From positions 1 through 64,000 of the forward strand of contig CANFTB010000010.1 of NCBI GenBank assembly GCA_947449735.1: DNA of 64,000 nt. The letters are read 5' to 3'. Below, piece by piece: positions 37,620 through 46,184 of the stretch (the first letter of the stretch is position 1; each line of letters opens with the position of its first letter). The stretch comes from Chthoniobacteraceae bacterium (GTDB lineage: Bacteria > Verrucomicrobiota > Verrucomicrobiia > Chthoniobacterales > Chthoniobacteraceae). The notes beneath the pieces were generated by a model. The model had not been told where the DNA came from, made no database searches, and saw nothing but the letters and a program-made list of their open reading frames with translations. A program made the position numbers and the translations under genes.

Positions 37620-38890
37620 CACGAAAATCTTCCGGTGCTGCTCCCGAACGCCGAGGTTTCCAGCCCCATGCGCTGGGCGATATCCACAAACAGATTACAG
37701 AGACGAACCTTGTTGAGGCCTTCGTTTGGAACCTGACGGAACTCGCCGTGTTTGTAGCCGCCACCGGCCAGAATGATCGGCAAGTCGGAATTCTTGTGCG
37801 AGTTCGCATCGCCCATGCCGCTGCCGAAGAGAACCGCGGTGGAATCCAGAAGGGTGCGCTCGCCGTCATTCATGGACGCCAGACGGGTCAAGAACTTGGA
37901 GAAATGCTCGATCTGGTATTTCTCCAAAGCAATGAGACTCGCGATTGCCTCGGGGTCGTTACCGTGGTGGGAGAGGCCGTGGTGCGACTTGTCGATGCCG
38001 AGGTTTTGCGGCAGGAAATCGCCGCCGATCTCGAGAGTGGCGATGCGCGTGGAGTCGGTCTGCAGCGCGAGCGCAATCATCTCGTACAACAGGGGCAGAT
38101 CCTCGACGGCGTTCCGGTTCGCGGGTTTTGCAAAAGGGGCTTCCGGCTTGGGAAGGCTGGTCCAGCGCTGGCGGAGTTCGAGGCGCTTTTCCACGTCGCG
38201 CACCGAGGAGAGGTACTCGTTAAGCTTGTCCTTGTCCTCCTTGTTCACCCGCTTGGTGAGCTGGTTGGCTTCCTCCAATACCGAGTCCAAAATCGAGGCC
38301 TGCACCTGGTTCTCCTCAACGCGGCGAGCCCGGCGCTCCACCGAGTCGCTCACAAACAGTTTTTCAAACAACTGAGCAGGGCCGGTGACGGGCGGAACGC
38401 GCACCCCCGACTTCGTCCAAGCAATCTGGCAGCCACCGTGAATCCCACTCTCCGAACCGACGGTGAGCGAGGGGAAACGCGTTTCAAACCCGATCGCATC
38501 GGCGAGATACTGGTCGATGGTCACGTTGCCGTCCGGCCGGGCCTGAGCCTCGGAATTCAGCACGCCCGACAGGAAGGAGTGAACGGCGAAATGCCCCCCC
38601 TTCACCCCGTGGTCAAGCCCGCGAAAAAGGGTCATCTGGCTGCGGTTTTCCCAAAGGGGTTCGAGCAGCGTGGTCTTTTCGTACTCGGCTCCCGTCGTCG
38701 TCGGGAAAAGCTGCTTCACCTGAAACCCCAGCAGGTTTCCGATCGCAACAAAACGCTTCGCTCCAATCCCTGCCCCCTTCGCCAGTTGAACCGCCGAGTT
38801 TCCGCCCACCGATTTGGCCATGAGCGAGGGCAACCCCGGGAGTGCAAGAGTGGTGCCGAGAGAACAAAGAATAAAACGGCGGCGGTTCAT
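37619..38890 (-). CDS. DUF1552 protein (pair B)
   Basis: The 423-residue protein starts with a signal of Tat-like form (MNRRRFILCSLGTTLALPGL) and carries the DUF1552 blocks KRFVAIGNLLGFQVKQLFP, GGHFAVHSFLSGVLNSEA, DVEKRLELRQRWTSLPKPEA and MIALALQTDSTRIATLEIGG. It is coupled to the cytochrome gene by a shared base at the stop and start codons. The ATG at 38890 was preferred over 38917, which adds nine residues before the twin arginines. It probably acts in the periplasm with its partner; substrate unknown. Confidence 0.92.
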   Translation of the reverse strand: MNRRRFILCSLGTTLALPGLPSLMAKSVGGNSAVQLAKGAGIGAKRFVAIGNLLGFQVKQLFPTTTGAEYEKTTLLEPLWENRSQMTLFRGLDHGVKGGHFAVHSFLSGVLNSEAQARPDGNVTIDQYLADAIGFETRFPSLTVGSESGIHGGCQIAWTKSGVRVPPVTGPAQLFEKLFVSDSVERRARRVEENQVQASILDSVLEEANQLTKRVNKEDKDKLNEYLSSVRDVEKRLELRQRWTSLPKPEAPFAKPANRNAVEDLPLLYEMIALALQTDSTRIATLEIGGDFLPQNLGIDKSHHGLSHHGNDPEAIASLIALEKYQIEHFSKFLTRLASMNDGERTLLDSTAVLFGSGMGDANSHKNSDLPIILAGGGYKHGEFRQVPNEGLNKVRLCNLFVDIAQRMGLETSAFGSSTGRFS

Positions 38891-39218
38891 TGGGAGGTGT
38901 AGATATCCGAAATTCAAAGACTGCCCGATTTCACTCGGGACAGAGGCTAAAGCCCGACGCGTTCGACCCTGTCTGAACAGGGGCGGCCGTGTCGAGTTTT
39001 GCTACATATAAAGACCCGTCAAACACTGATAAACTTAGGCATCTGGAAAAGCGCCCATTCAATCCTCTCTTTATGCCGGATCTTCACCCCCCCCAGCCCA
39101 TCGCGCTCAGGGAAACGGGAAGCAACGTGAAGGCGACCCAGAGGAGCAAAGCTCTCCTCCTTGATGTCTCTCTGAGGAAAACCTTCATCCGGGCAGGGAA
39201 TTTCATCCCCGCCGCCTA
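38891..39218. other. Non-coding gap of 328 bp
   Basis: Only short, unrecognisable frames occur on both strands. The promoter of the DUF1552/DUF1592 pair B should lie at the left end, but no clear boxes or hairpins were seen. Confidence 0.5.
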
Positions 39219-39665
39219 CTACGGCTTTGCCACGGGCAGGCGACAGGACTGCCAGGCCAGAAAACGCCACTGCCCTTTTTCCAAACGCCAAACCGACAGG
39301 TAACTCAACACACTGTCCATCTCGCCGGAAGCCGTCGCCGCCTTGATGTGGGCGCGTCCGCTCATCAGGGCGATCTCGGGCGCGGGAAAGGTGAATTTCC
39401 GCTCCTCGTAATCGTAGGAGAGATACTTCGTCCGCCCCTTCAGGAGCGTGTCGATGAGCGAGTCTTTTGTGTCCACGATTCCGTTGGAGTGGGCGTAGCG
39501 CATTTCGTCGGAAAGCGCCGCGCCCAGGGCGGCGGAGTCCGGGTGCAGCATGGCGCTGACCCGGGCGTTGTCCGCGTTAGTCAGCGCGGCGGTGCGGGCG
39601 TCGTCTTGGGCATGGACGCAGGAAAGCGCCGAGGCGCAAAGCACGGTTAGAATTCGGTTTTTCAT
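39219..39665 (-). CDS. Secreted NTF2-like (DUF4440/SnoaL-type) protein
   Basis: The 148-residue protein has a signal peptide (MKNRILTVLCASALSCVHA) and an NTF2-like cone fold suggested by the sequence DNARVSAMLHPDSAALGAAL, LSDEMRYAHSNGIVDTKDSL, and the C-terminal LSVWRLEKGQWRFLAWQS. Such domains bind small ligands or act in simple isomerase-type reactions; no catalytic residues can be assigned here. It lies 51 bp from the sialidase-like gene on the same strand, so it may be cotranscribed. Confidence 0.8.
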   Translation of the reverse strand: MKNRILTVLCASALSCVHAQDDARTAALTNADNARVSAMLHPDSAALGAALSDEMRYAHSNGIVDTKDSLIDTLLKGRTKYLSYDYEERKFTFPAPEIALMSGRAHIKAATASGEMDSVLSYLSVWRLEKGQWRFLAWQSCRLPVAKP

Positions 39666-39716
39666 AGAGGTTGGGGAACGGTTCAGGGGGAACGGATGGA
39701 AGAACGATGCACCGTT

Positions 39717-40808
39717 TTACGGGACGAAGACAACCTCGGCGGGCCATTGGCCGTCCGGCATGGCGCGGGGGCTGAGCTTTCCGGGATCGACGACCACGTG
39801 CTTCACCAGCTTTCGCTTCCAAGTGTAAGTGATGTGCACCATGCCGTCGGACGTCTGGATGATCGCCGGGTAACTGAACTCGGCGCGCTCCTCATTCTCC
39901 AAAACCAGAGCGGCGTCCCAATGCATGCCGTCGCGACTGAGCGCGAGGTTGAGCGGGCTCCGCCCCTTACCCGTGTGGTTGTAGACAAGCAGGTGGCGCC
40001 CGTCTTTGAGGGTGACGGCGTCCGTGCCGGAATTGGGGTTGGGCAATTTGAGCAGCGTGGGTTCGGACCAGGTCTTGCCGCTGTCCGCCGACTGGGTGGC
40101 GAACACCTGCTGCGAACGCGTCCGCCCGAGCGCCATGAGCTTATCCCCGCCCAAAAACAGGATACTGGGCTGGATCGCCGGCGGGCTGGTTTCTGACTGG
40201 GGCACCTTGATGAACTCCCACGTCTTGCCAAGGTCCGAGCTGCGTTCAAAGTGAATCTGCCAGTTCGGGGGCGGGGTCAACCCCTCTAGGCTGCTTCCGG
40301 AAAGGAGCGTTCCGTCAGCGAGCTGGACGGGCTTGTTCTTGATGGGCCCCTGAATTTTTCCAGGCAACCGGACGGGCGCCCCCCAGGACCGGCCGGAGTC
40401 CGCGCTGGTGCGCAGCAGCCCCCACCAAGTCGACGGCGAAGGGCCCACCTTGTAAAACAACAAAAGACCGCCCTCCCTCGGCTGGAACAACACCGGGTTC
40501 CAGCAGGGTTCACGCTGGCCCTGCGGCTGGACGCCGTTCGCCAACTCCACGGGCGCGCTCCAGCGGCCGCCGCTATACCGGGCGCTCCAGATGCCCACGT
40601 CCGGCTTGCCCTCGGCCGTTCCGGCAAACCAGGCCGCCACGAGCGTACCGTCCCGCGTCTCGACAATAGTCGTCGCATGACAACTCGGAACCGGGTTGGG
40701 CTCGAAGATGAACTCCGAGCGGAGCACCGCGGGATCCGCGGCGAAGGCGGAGCTAAGGACGCCCAAAACCGCGGCCATCGAAAAACAAACAGGGGTCGGT
40801 GACTTCAT
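39717..40808 (-). CDS. Secreted BNR/Asp-box sialidase-like protein
   Basis: The 363-residue exported protein (signal MKSPTPVCFSMAAVLGVLSS, cleavage near AFA) shows repeated Asp-boxes: SADSGRSWGAP, SSDLGKTWEF and SADSGKTWSEP, plus SCHATTIVETRDGTLVAAWF at the N-terminus. This is the six-bladed propeller of the exo-alpha-sialidase superfamily, but many relatives in these phyla are not neuraminidases and may act on other sugar acids. The usual Arg triad was not verified. Neighbouring aldolase and kinase genes suggest a glycan catabolic role. Confidence 0.85.
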   Translation of the reverse strand: MKSPTPVCFSMAAVLGVLSSAFAADPAVLRSEFIFEPNPVPSCHATTIVETRDGTLVAAWFAGTAEGKPDVGIWSARYSGGRWSAPVELANGVQPQGQREPCWNPVLFQPREGGLLLFYKVGPSPSTWWGLLRTSADSGRSWGAPVRLPGKIQGPIKNKPVQLADGTLLSGSSLEGLTPPPNWQIHFERSSDLGKTWEFIKVPQSETSPPAIQPSILFLGGDKLMALGRTRSQQVFATQSADSGKTWSEPTLLKLPNPNSGTDAVTLKDGRHLLVYNHTGKGRSPLNLALSRDGMHWDAALVLENEERAEFSYPAIIQTSDGMVHITYTWKRKLVKHVVVDPGKLSPRAMPDGQWPAEVVFVP

Positions 40809-40983
40809 AAAAACGGGGTGAAATAGAAAGGTGATTTAATCCCGAACGCCGGAGCCCGAGGGAAAAGAGGGACCTCAAGCCGGGCCACCGAGGGCGCGGA
40901 GACAAATTGTATAAACGAATAAGACAGAATTAGTTATTTTTTCTCCGCGGCTCCGTGCCTCCGCATGAACTGCCGTTTTCGGG

Positions 40984-42579
40984 TTATAACGGCGGAGATT
41001 GGGCGAAGAAGGCCCCGAGCCGCCGGTATTCGGTATAGAGCGCGTCGTACTTGGGGACGTTCCCGGAATCCGAGACGTACACCCGGGCCGTCCCCGCCTT
41101 GGGAACCGACATCGCGCGGATCGCCTCTCCCGGCGACTGAAACTCCCCGGCTGCGAGCGCCCCGAGGATTGCCGCCCCGAGCGCCGGCCCCTGTTTGCTG
41201 GGATGCACCAGAATGGGTTCTCCCAGAATATCTGCCGTCAGCTGCACGAGCAACGGGTTGTGGTGCGGGAGGCCCCCGGTCGCCACGAAATGCCGGACAG
41301 GGACGCCCCCCTCTCTGAGCATTTCCACAATCCAGCGCACCCCGAAAGCCGACGCTTCCAACAGCGCCCGGTAGAGGTGTTCCGGCTTGTGGTGCAGCGC
41401 CAGCCCGGCAAACGCCCCGCGCAGACCGCCCTGCATCAGGGGCGTGCGGCAGCCGTTGAGCCAGTCGACACAGCTCACCCCGTCCGCCCCCGGCGGCAGG
41501 GCAGCGGCGCCAGCTGCCAGCGCCTCAAAGTTGCGCTGGCCGCACAAACGGCGCAGCCAGTCGAATGCGTCTCCGACGGCGGCCTGTCCCGTTTCGTATC
41601 CGTAAAATCCGGGAAGAATCCCGTCCTTCACCACCCCCGCCACTCCGGAAACCTCGGGTCCGTTTTCACTGTTCAGCATGTGGCAGGAACTCGTCCCCAT
41701 CACCATCACCAGCGTCCCTGGTTCAGAGGCGCCCGCACCCGGAACCCCGGCATGGGCGTCGATGATCGCAGCACTCACGGGCGTCCCCGCACGCAGTCCG
41801 AACCTGCGCGCCACAGACTCCAAAAGCCCCCCAGCAGGAGCCCCCGGCGCCAGCAGCCTGCCCGGCATCTTTTCCGTCACCGCGTTTCCAAAGCGCGGAT
41901 GTACCGCCTCCAAAAACGCCCGGTCCGGATACCCGTCGGCGGCGCTCCACATGCCCTTATATCCGGCCTGACACGTCGAACGCGGCAGGTCCGCGGCGTG
42001 GCCCCCGACCAACTGCCACACAAACCAGTCGCCCGCCTCGAGCCAGACCTCGGCGGCGTCATAAACCGCCGGTGCGTTCTCGAGCGTTTCCAGCATTTTG
42101 GGAAAAAACCACTCCAGCCCGATCGCCCCGCCGTAGCGTTTCAAAAACGCCTCCCCCCGCTCCCGGGCCACGGCGTTGATCCGGTCGGCCTGCGCCTGCG
42201 CGCCGTGATGCTTCCAGAGCTTGGGCCATGCGAGCGGCTCCTGAGCAAACCGTTCGAGCAGGCACAGCGGGGTTCCGTCCCGGAGCGCCGGAAGCATGGT
42301 GCAGCTGGTGAAATCCACCCCGATTCCAGCAACCTCCCCCGCCCCGATCCCGGCCCGGCGCAGCGCTCCGCGAACCGCCTTCGCCGCCGACTCCATCCAG
42401 TCCGTCGGATGCTGCAGCGCGTAGTGCGGGGGAAGCGCCGCCGTTCCGCCAGGAAGCGCCGAGAGGATCTGGCCGTGCCGGTATTTCACGACCACCGAGG
42501 CCAGTTCCTCACCGTCGAGGGTGACCAAAAGCGCGCGCACGCTTTCCGTTCCGAAATCCAAACCAATGGCAGTTTTCAT
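40984..42579 (-). CDS. araB: Ribulokinase-type FGGY carbohydrate kinase
   Basis: The 531-residue kinase phosphorylates a keto-sugar with ATP. The N-terminal IGLDFGTESVRALLVTLDG and the following GGTAALPPHYALQHPTDWME match AraB-type ribulokinases, as do GVDFTSCTMLP and the C-terminal ATP-site run VATGGLPHHNPLLVQLTADI. Length fits the ribulokinase branch of FGGY kinases. There is no L-arabinose isomerase or epimerase beside it, so the substrate could be another ketopentose. It lies 61 bp from the aldolase gene on the same strand and probably shares its promoter. Confidence 0.9.
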   Translation of the reverse strand: MKTAIGLDFGTESVRALLVTLDGEELASVVVKYRHGQILSALPGGTAALPPHYALQHPTDWMESAAKAVRGALRRAGIGAGEVAGIGVDFTSCTMLPALRDGTPLCLLERFAQEPLAWPKLWKHHGAQAQADRINAVARERGEAFLKRYGGAIGLEWFFPKMLETLENAPAVYDAAEVWLEAGDWFVWQLVGGHAADLPRSTCQAGYKGMWSAADGYPDRAFLEAVHPRFGNAVTEKMPGRLLAPGAPAGGLLESVARRFGLRAGTPVSAAIIDAHAGVPGAGASEPGTLVMVMGTSSCHMLNSENGPEVSGVAGVVKDGILPGFYGYETGQAAVGDAFDWLRRLCGQRNFEALAAGAAALPPGADGVSCVDWLNGCRTPLMQGGLRGAFAGLALHHKPEHLYRALLEASAFGVRWIVEMLREGGVPVRHFVATGGLPHHNPLLVQLTADILGEPILVHPSKQGPALGAAILGALAAGEFQSPGEAIRAMSVPKAGTARVYVSDSGNVPKYDALYTEYRRLGAFFAQSPPL

Positions 42580-42640
42580 TGTTCCGAGGAGGAGTGATTT
42601 GTGGGGGGGGAAACCGAGAATAGACGTTGCAGGCAGCCCT

Positions 42641-43552
42641 TTAAAAGACCGCTGAGGAAAGTTCCTCCACGATTCCCGCGGCGGCCCGGCGTTCCTCGGG
42701 AGTCAAGGTCTGGAAAGGCTCGGCCGCCAGATCGCCGCAGATCCCAAGAAGCGAAAGCCCGCATTTGATCCCACGGATTGTCGAGGAACCATACCGGGCG
42801 GTTTTATACAGGTCGCCCATGCGCACTACCAACCGCTGCAGGGCGCGCGCGCTTTCAAAGTCTCGCCCGACCGAAGCCCTGTAGTAGGCGGCGTAGAGTT
42901 TCGGGAACACGTTTGCCCCGCCGTTCACCCCGCCCTGCGCACCGGCCTCCACTGCATACATGAGCGTTTCCTCGTCTCCGACAAATACAGGCCAGTCGCT
43001 GCGTTCCCCGCGCACTCGCAGCACTTGGTGCAGATAGCCCATGCTCCCGGAGCTATCCTTCATCCCGACCACCCTTGGGTGTTGAAGCCCGCTGCGCACG
43101 ACGCTCATCGGAATCGAGGCCTTGGTCAGCGACGGCATGTTGTACAAAAACAGAGGCAGCGCGATCTCCTCAGCCAGCCGCTCGTAGTATACCTCCAGCT
43201 CGGAATCCCCTAGCGTCCAATAGTAGGGAGGGGCGGCGACGGCGAAATCCGCCCCCTTCTCCGCCGCGAAAGCCGCCATGTGAAGAGACTCCTCCAGGCT
43301 CGGATCGCTGACACCGACCAAAACCGGCAGACGCCCAGCCACCTGTTCGCAGGTGCGCTCGATCAGTTCGCGGCGCAATCTCAAGCTGAGCGCGGGCGCC
43401 TCGCCCGTTGTGCCCAGAATGAACAGACCGGAGACCCCGCCGGAAATCACGTGTTCAATGAGACGCTCCAAACCGGCGTGGTCGAGGGCGTCCCGACCGG
43501 AAAGAGGCGTTATCAGGGGCGGGATGATTCCCGAGAGGGCGGCGAGGTTCAT
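42641..43552 (-). CDS. Dihydrodipicolinate synthase/N-acetylneuraminate lyase family aldolase
   Basis: The 303-residue TIM-barrel enzyme uses a Schiff-base lysine (VVGMKDSSG) and a tyrosine (LFLYNMPSL). The substrate-binding loop GTTGEAPAL resembles DapA more than sialic acid lyase (GSTGE), but many family members are lyases or dehydratases for 2-keto-3-deoxy sugar acids. With a sugar kinase downstream and an AraC regulator upstream, a catabolic role is more likely than lysine synthesis. The ATG at 43552 (MNLAALSGII) was chosen because homology starts there; a frame to 43711 is an artefact. Confidence 0.88.
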   Translation of the reverse strand: MNLAALSGIIPPLITPLSGRDALDHAGLERLIEHVISGGVSGLFILGTTGEAPALSLRLRRELIERTCEQVAGRLPVLVGVSDPSLEESLHMAAFAAEKGADFAVAAPPYYWTLGDSELEVYYERLAEEIALPLFLYNMPSLTKASIPMSVVRSGLQHPRVVGMKDSSGSMGYLHQVLRVRGERSDWPVFVGDEETLMYAVEAGAQGGVNGGANVFPKLYAAYYRASVGRDFESARALQRLVVRMGDLYKTARYGSSTIRGIKCGLSLLGICGDLAAEPFQTLTPEERRAAAGIVEELSSAVF

Positions 43553-43622
43553 TGCAGCGAACCTTGCTGTAAAAGGACAGATTCGTCTTGCGGTATCGGC
43601 CACCAGACAATAGTCCACACGC

Positions 43623-44513
43623 ATGGAAGCTCCCCTGCCCTCGGCGCCGGGCGAACACCGCCTCGGCGGCGATGCGCTGGGCCTGCCCATCCTGATTGCG
43701 CTTGGTTCCATGCGCGCCCGGAGCGCGCAGCGTCTCGCCTGGCACGCCCATCCCGGCTACGAGTTCCTGTTCCTGCTGGAGGGAAAAACCGCCTATGAGT
43801 TCGAATCCGGACCTCTCCAGGAGCTCACGGGAGGCCAGTTTTTGCTCATCCCCAGGGGTGCCCGCCACCGGGGCGGCCAGGATTATCGAATGCCTTCCCT
43901 GCTCTGCGGCATCCAGTTCGATCCCGTGCACCAGAACGCCTGCAAGAACTCGGTTTTCAGTCCGCCGGATTTGCAGGCGATGGAAGAACAACTCAGCCCC
44001 CTAGGACCCTGCGTGAGGGAAATGCCCCGGGAACTTTCCCTCCGAATCAGGGCCATCCAAGTCGCGCTTCCCCCCTTCGCCGCCGGCGGAGTTCCGCCCC
44101 TCGAAGCGGCCTCGCTTCGGGCGTTGCTCTGCCAGATCCTCCTGGATGCCACCCGGCTGCTGGCAACCCGGGCGAGGGGCGACGCCACAAGTTTGGTTAA
44201 AGCGGCCCGAGCGTACCTGGAGCAAAGGCACACCGAAACACTCCGGATGAACGCGCTCGCCGCGCATCTCGGACTGAGCCGGGCGCGCATGTTCGAGCTG
44301 TTCCGCGCGGAAACGGGGCTTTCCCCGAACGACTACCTGCAGCGCTTCCGGATCGAGGCCGCAAAACAGCTGCTGCTGCACGCGGAAGGGAGCATCACGG
44401 ACGTAGCGATGGCCACCGGCTTCACCTCAAGCCAGTATTTCAGCAGGGTTTTTCTGAAGTACTGCGGTCGCACCCCGCAGCAGTTCCGGCGGCAACCGGC
44501 AGGCTCGGAATGA
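43623..44513 (+). CDS. AraC family transcriptional regulator
   Basis: The 296-residue regulator has an N-terminal cupin-like sensor (WHAHPGYEFLFLLEGKTAYE, then GGQFLLIPRGARHRGG) and a C-terminal double helix-turn-helix (about 200-290: LAAHLGLSRARMFELFRAET and ITDVAMATGFTSSQYFSRVF). It is divergent from the aldolase gene with 70 bp between starts, which is the usual arrangement for an AraC protein controlling a sugar operon. The inducer is probably an intermediate of that pathway. No duplicated operator could be defined in the short gap. Confidence 0.92.
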   Translation: MEAPLPSAPGEHRLGGDALGLPILIALGSMRARSAQRLAWHAHPGYEFLFLLEGKTAYEFESGPLQELTGGQFLLIPRGARHRGGQDYRMPSLLCGIQFDPVHQNACKNSVFSPPDLQAMEEQLSPLGPCVREMPRELSLRIRAIQVALPPFAAGGVPPLEAASLRALLCQILLDATRLLATRARGDATSLVKAARAYLEQRHTETLRMNALAAHLGLSRARMFELFRAETGLSPNDYLQRFRIEAAKQLLLHAEGSITDVAMATGFTSSQYFSRVFLKYCGRTPQQFRRQPAGSE

Positions 44514-44637
44514 GACTCATGGTGCGCCAGGCACGGCCCATCTGTTCCTCTCCTCGAACTCGACGACCTTAAAAGGATGACTCCCGCGAACTCTCACAAG
44601 TCACTCCCTCAGGAAGGCCCGCTTAGGCGGCTTACTG

Positions 44638-45030
44638 CTAAAGCCCGAGGCTCCACCCGGGTGCGTCGGGCGGTGCCCCGATACTTTTGAGCGGCAGGAA
44701 GAACACCAGCAGTTCGCCTTTTTCAAAGACGATCACCTGCAACCGCACGGAATCCTTCCAGCGGCTAAACAGAGCCTGCACCGGGTCCGCCTGCCGGAAG
44801 TAATAGCCAGCGTTCCCCCTAGGGAGGCCAGCTTAAGGAGTGAATGAATGCTGCAGCCTTTCAATCACGAAACAACTCACCGCAGGCAATCCGAGCACGA
44901 ACGCCAGTACCAGGAGGTAATACCAAACCCCGGAAGCCGCGCGTTTTGCTTTGCATCGGAGCGTCGTCGCCGGGTGAAAGGAAACCCAGCTAAAGTCAGT
45001 CTCTGTGGAACGGTCGGCGTGTGGTTTCAT
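44638..45030 (-). pseudogene. Small membrane-protein ORF split by an in-frame TAA
   Basis: The upstream part (45030-44833) encodes 65 residues with one membrane helix (WYYLLVLAFVLGLPAVSCFV) and ends HSFTP at TAA 44833-44835. The same frame then stays open for 64 more codons without a start codon, AGLPRGNAGYYFRQADPVQA then SRWKDSVRLQVIVFEKGELL, to TAG at 44638. The downstream half has a protein-like composition and no ATG, so a single protein of about 130 residues with a nonsense change is the simplest reading. A sequencing error, a truly short protein or stop readthrough are alternatives. The family is not recognised. Confidence 0.45.
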
Positions 45031-45491
45031 TTTTTGAAAAGTTTAACCGATACACCCTATTCAACATGAATCGTGCCACGCGCAGGAAAAACAAACAAAC
45101 ACCGGCGCATGAAGATTTAAATAGCTTTCTATGTTGATTTTATAAAACACCTTGGATTTGAAGGCGCTTGTCTTTTTGGCAACCACCCATCCCCGCCTCC
45201 TTGATGAAAACAAACCGCCTTGGCAAGAAAGAGACAGGCGCCGACCTCTCAGAGATCCCGGAAAAGATAAAAAAAGCGGACGCGCCGCCACCCCTGTCGG
45301 CGCGCCCGCAGAAATTCGCTCTGTTGAAGGAACGGTTTCTATCTCATACATCGCTGAAGGGATAGTGGCCGGCCTTGTCGCAGGCATTTCTTTTTTTAGC
45401 GGTTCGTTCCAGAAGGAAGACGTTCCCACGGGACAAAACTCATGGACAGGACTCGCATTTGCCAAACGGCACCTTCGGGGTTAAGCTGGGA
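45031..45491. other. Gap of 461 bp with an A/T-rich left end and a minus-strand terminator
   Basis: The left 150 bp are A/T-rich compared with the flanks. Open frames exist on both strands (45152-45484 plus and 45061-45465 minus) but neither is recognisable; the plus frame has one hydrophobic run (SYIAEGIVAGLVAGISFF). The clearest object is the intrinsic terminator on the minus strand at 45263-45309. Confidence 0.5.
45263..45309 (-). terminator. Strong intrinsic terminator on the minus strand, no known gene upstream
   Basis: Read on the minus strand: arm GCGGGCGCGCCG (45309-45298), loop of about ten bases, arm CGGCGCGTCCGC (45287-45276), one mismatch in 12 pairs, then seven T residues and ATCTTTT. 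The orientation is clear because no T-run follows on the plus strand. No recognised minus-strand gene lies upstream; the next genes to the right are on the plus strand. Confidence 0.75.
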
Positions 45492-46025
45492 ATGGTTCCT
45501 ATCCAGCGCTCCATGAGGTTTCCAGCCACCATCGTGATTCTGTTGCTACTGCTTCTGCAGACCGCTGGAGTCGCGTCGTCCTCTGGCGAAAGCTACGCAA
45601 ATAGCTCCGCAAATAGGTCCCAAAACCGATCCGAAAACCGATCCCAAAACCAATGCTGCTCGTCGCGCAGTCAGGCATTCTCACTTCCGGAGACCCTGCC
45701 TTCCCCGGCAGCAGAGGCACCGGATGCGGGGCCAAGCTCCCAGTTTTACGCTCAGGTTGAGGAGGGTTCCGCGTGCTGTTCGGGATGCCGGTGCGATGTC
45801 CAGGAACAGCCAGCACCCGCTGGCCAGCAAGAGCCCCCCTGCGCCCCCTCCCCTCATGCGCGAACCGCCGCGCCCGCAGCGAGCGGAGCAACAGTTGCAA
45901 TCCTCCCGCCTCCGACGCCAGTTCATTCGCGGTCCAGTGACTCAGCGTGGGCGCGCACGACACTGTTCAAATCGCCGTTTAAACGAGCCAGTTTGAACGT
46001 TCTGCACTGCGCATTTTTGATCTGA
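45492..46025 (+). CDS. Small secreted Cys-rich protein of the copper module
   Basis: This protein of 177 residues (170 if started at the ATG at 45513) has an N-terminal signal or anchor (FPATIVILLLLLLQTAGVAS), a four-residue repeat built on NRSQ/NRSE, and two cysteine clusters (QCCSS and ACCSGCRCDV) able to bind a soft metal such as Cu(I). The rest is low-complexity Pro/Ala/Ser. No family was recognised. It lies 159 bp upstream of the multicopper oxidase on the same strand, so a metal-sensing or buffering role is a reasonable inference. Confidence 0.6.
   Translation: MVPIQRSMRFPATIVILLLLLLQTAGVASSSGESYANSSANRSQNRSENRSQNQCCSSRSQAFSLPETLPSPAAEAPDAGPSSQFYAQVEEGSACCSGCRCDVQEQPAPAGQQEPPCAPSPHARTAAPAASGATVAILPPPTPVHSRSSDSAWARTTLFKSPFKRASLNVLHCAFLI
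45600..45647 (+). repeat. 12-bp tandem repeat inside the Cys-rich gene
   Basis: Four in-frame 12-bp units (consensus AACCGATCCCAA, the first two more diverged) encode NSSA, NRSQ, NRSE and NRSQ. Being a multiple of three, unit gain or loss would change protein length without a frameshift. Confidence 0.8.
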
Positions 46026-46184
46026 GCGGCGTCTTCCACAGACGCATTGTGTCCGGACGCCTCCGTCCTTCACCACAACCCGCCAACACGTCGATCGCCC
46101 CCCTGGCGCTCGCTTCCCACGCCCGTTCCGGGCCCGGTTTCAAACTCTCCGGCGCACGCCGCCAGACCCACTTTCCTGATTTTG

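Noticed and set aside
37580-38902. 440-codon plus-strand frame antisense to the DUF1552 gene of pair B
   Set aside because: Covers a clear DUF1552 gene and has no family signature of its own.
40999-42597. 532-codon plus-strand frame antisense to the ribulokinase gene
   Set aside because: No recognisable motif and low-complexity Arg/Pro/His composition; the minus-strand kinase explains the region.
42641-43552. Assignment as sialic acid lyase (NanA) because of the nearby sialidase-like gene
   Set aside because: The binding loop is GTTGE as in DapA rather than GSTGE, and no NanK, NanE or transporter lies nearby; left as a family-level call.
45061-45465. 134-codon minus-strand frame
   Set aside because: It runs straight through the intrinsic terminator at 45263-45309 and has no recognisable motif, so it is unlikely to be translated as a whole.
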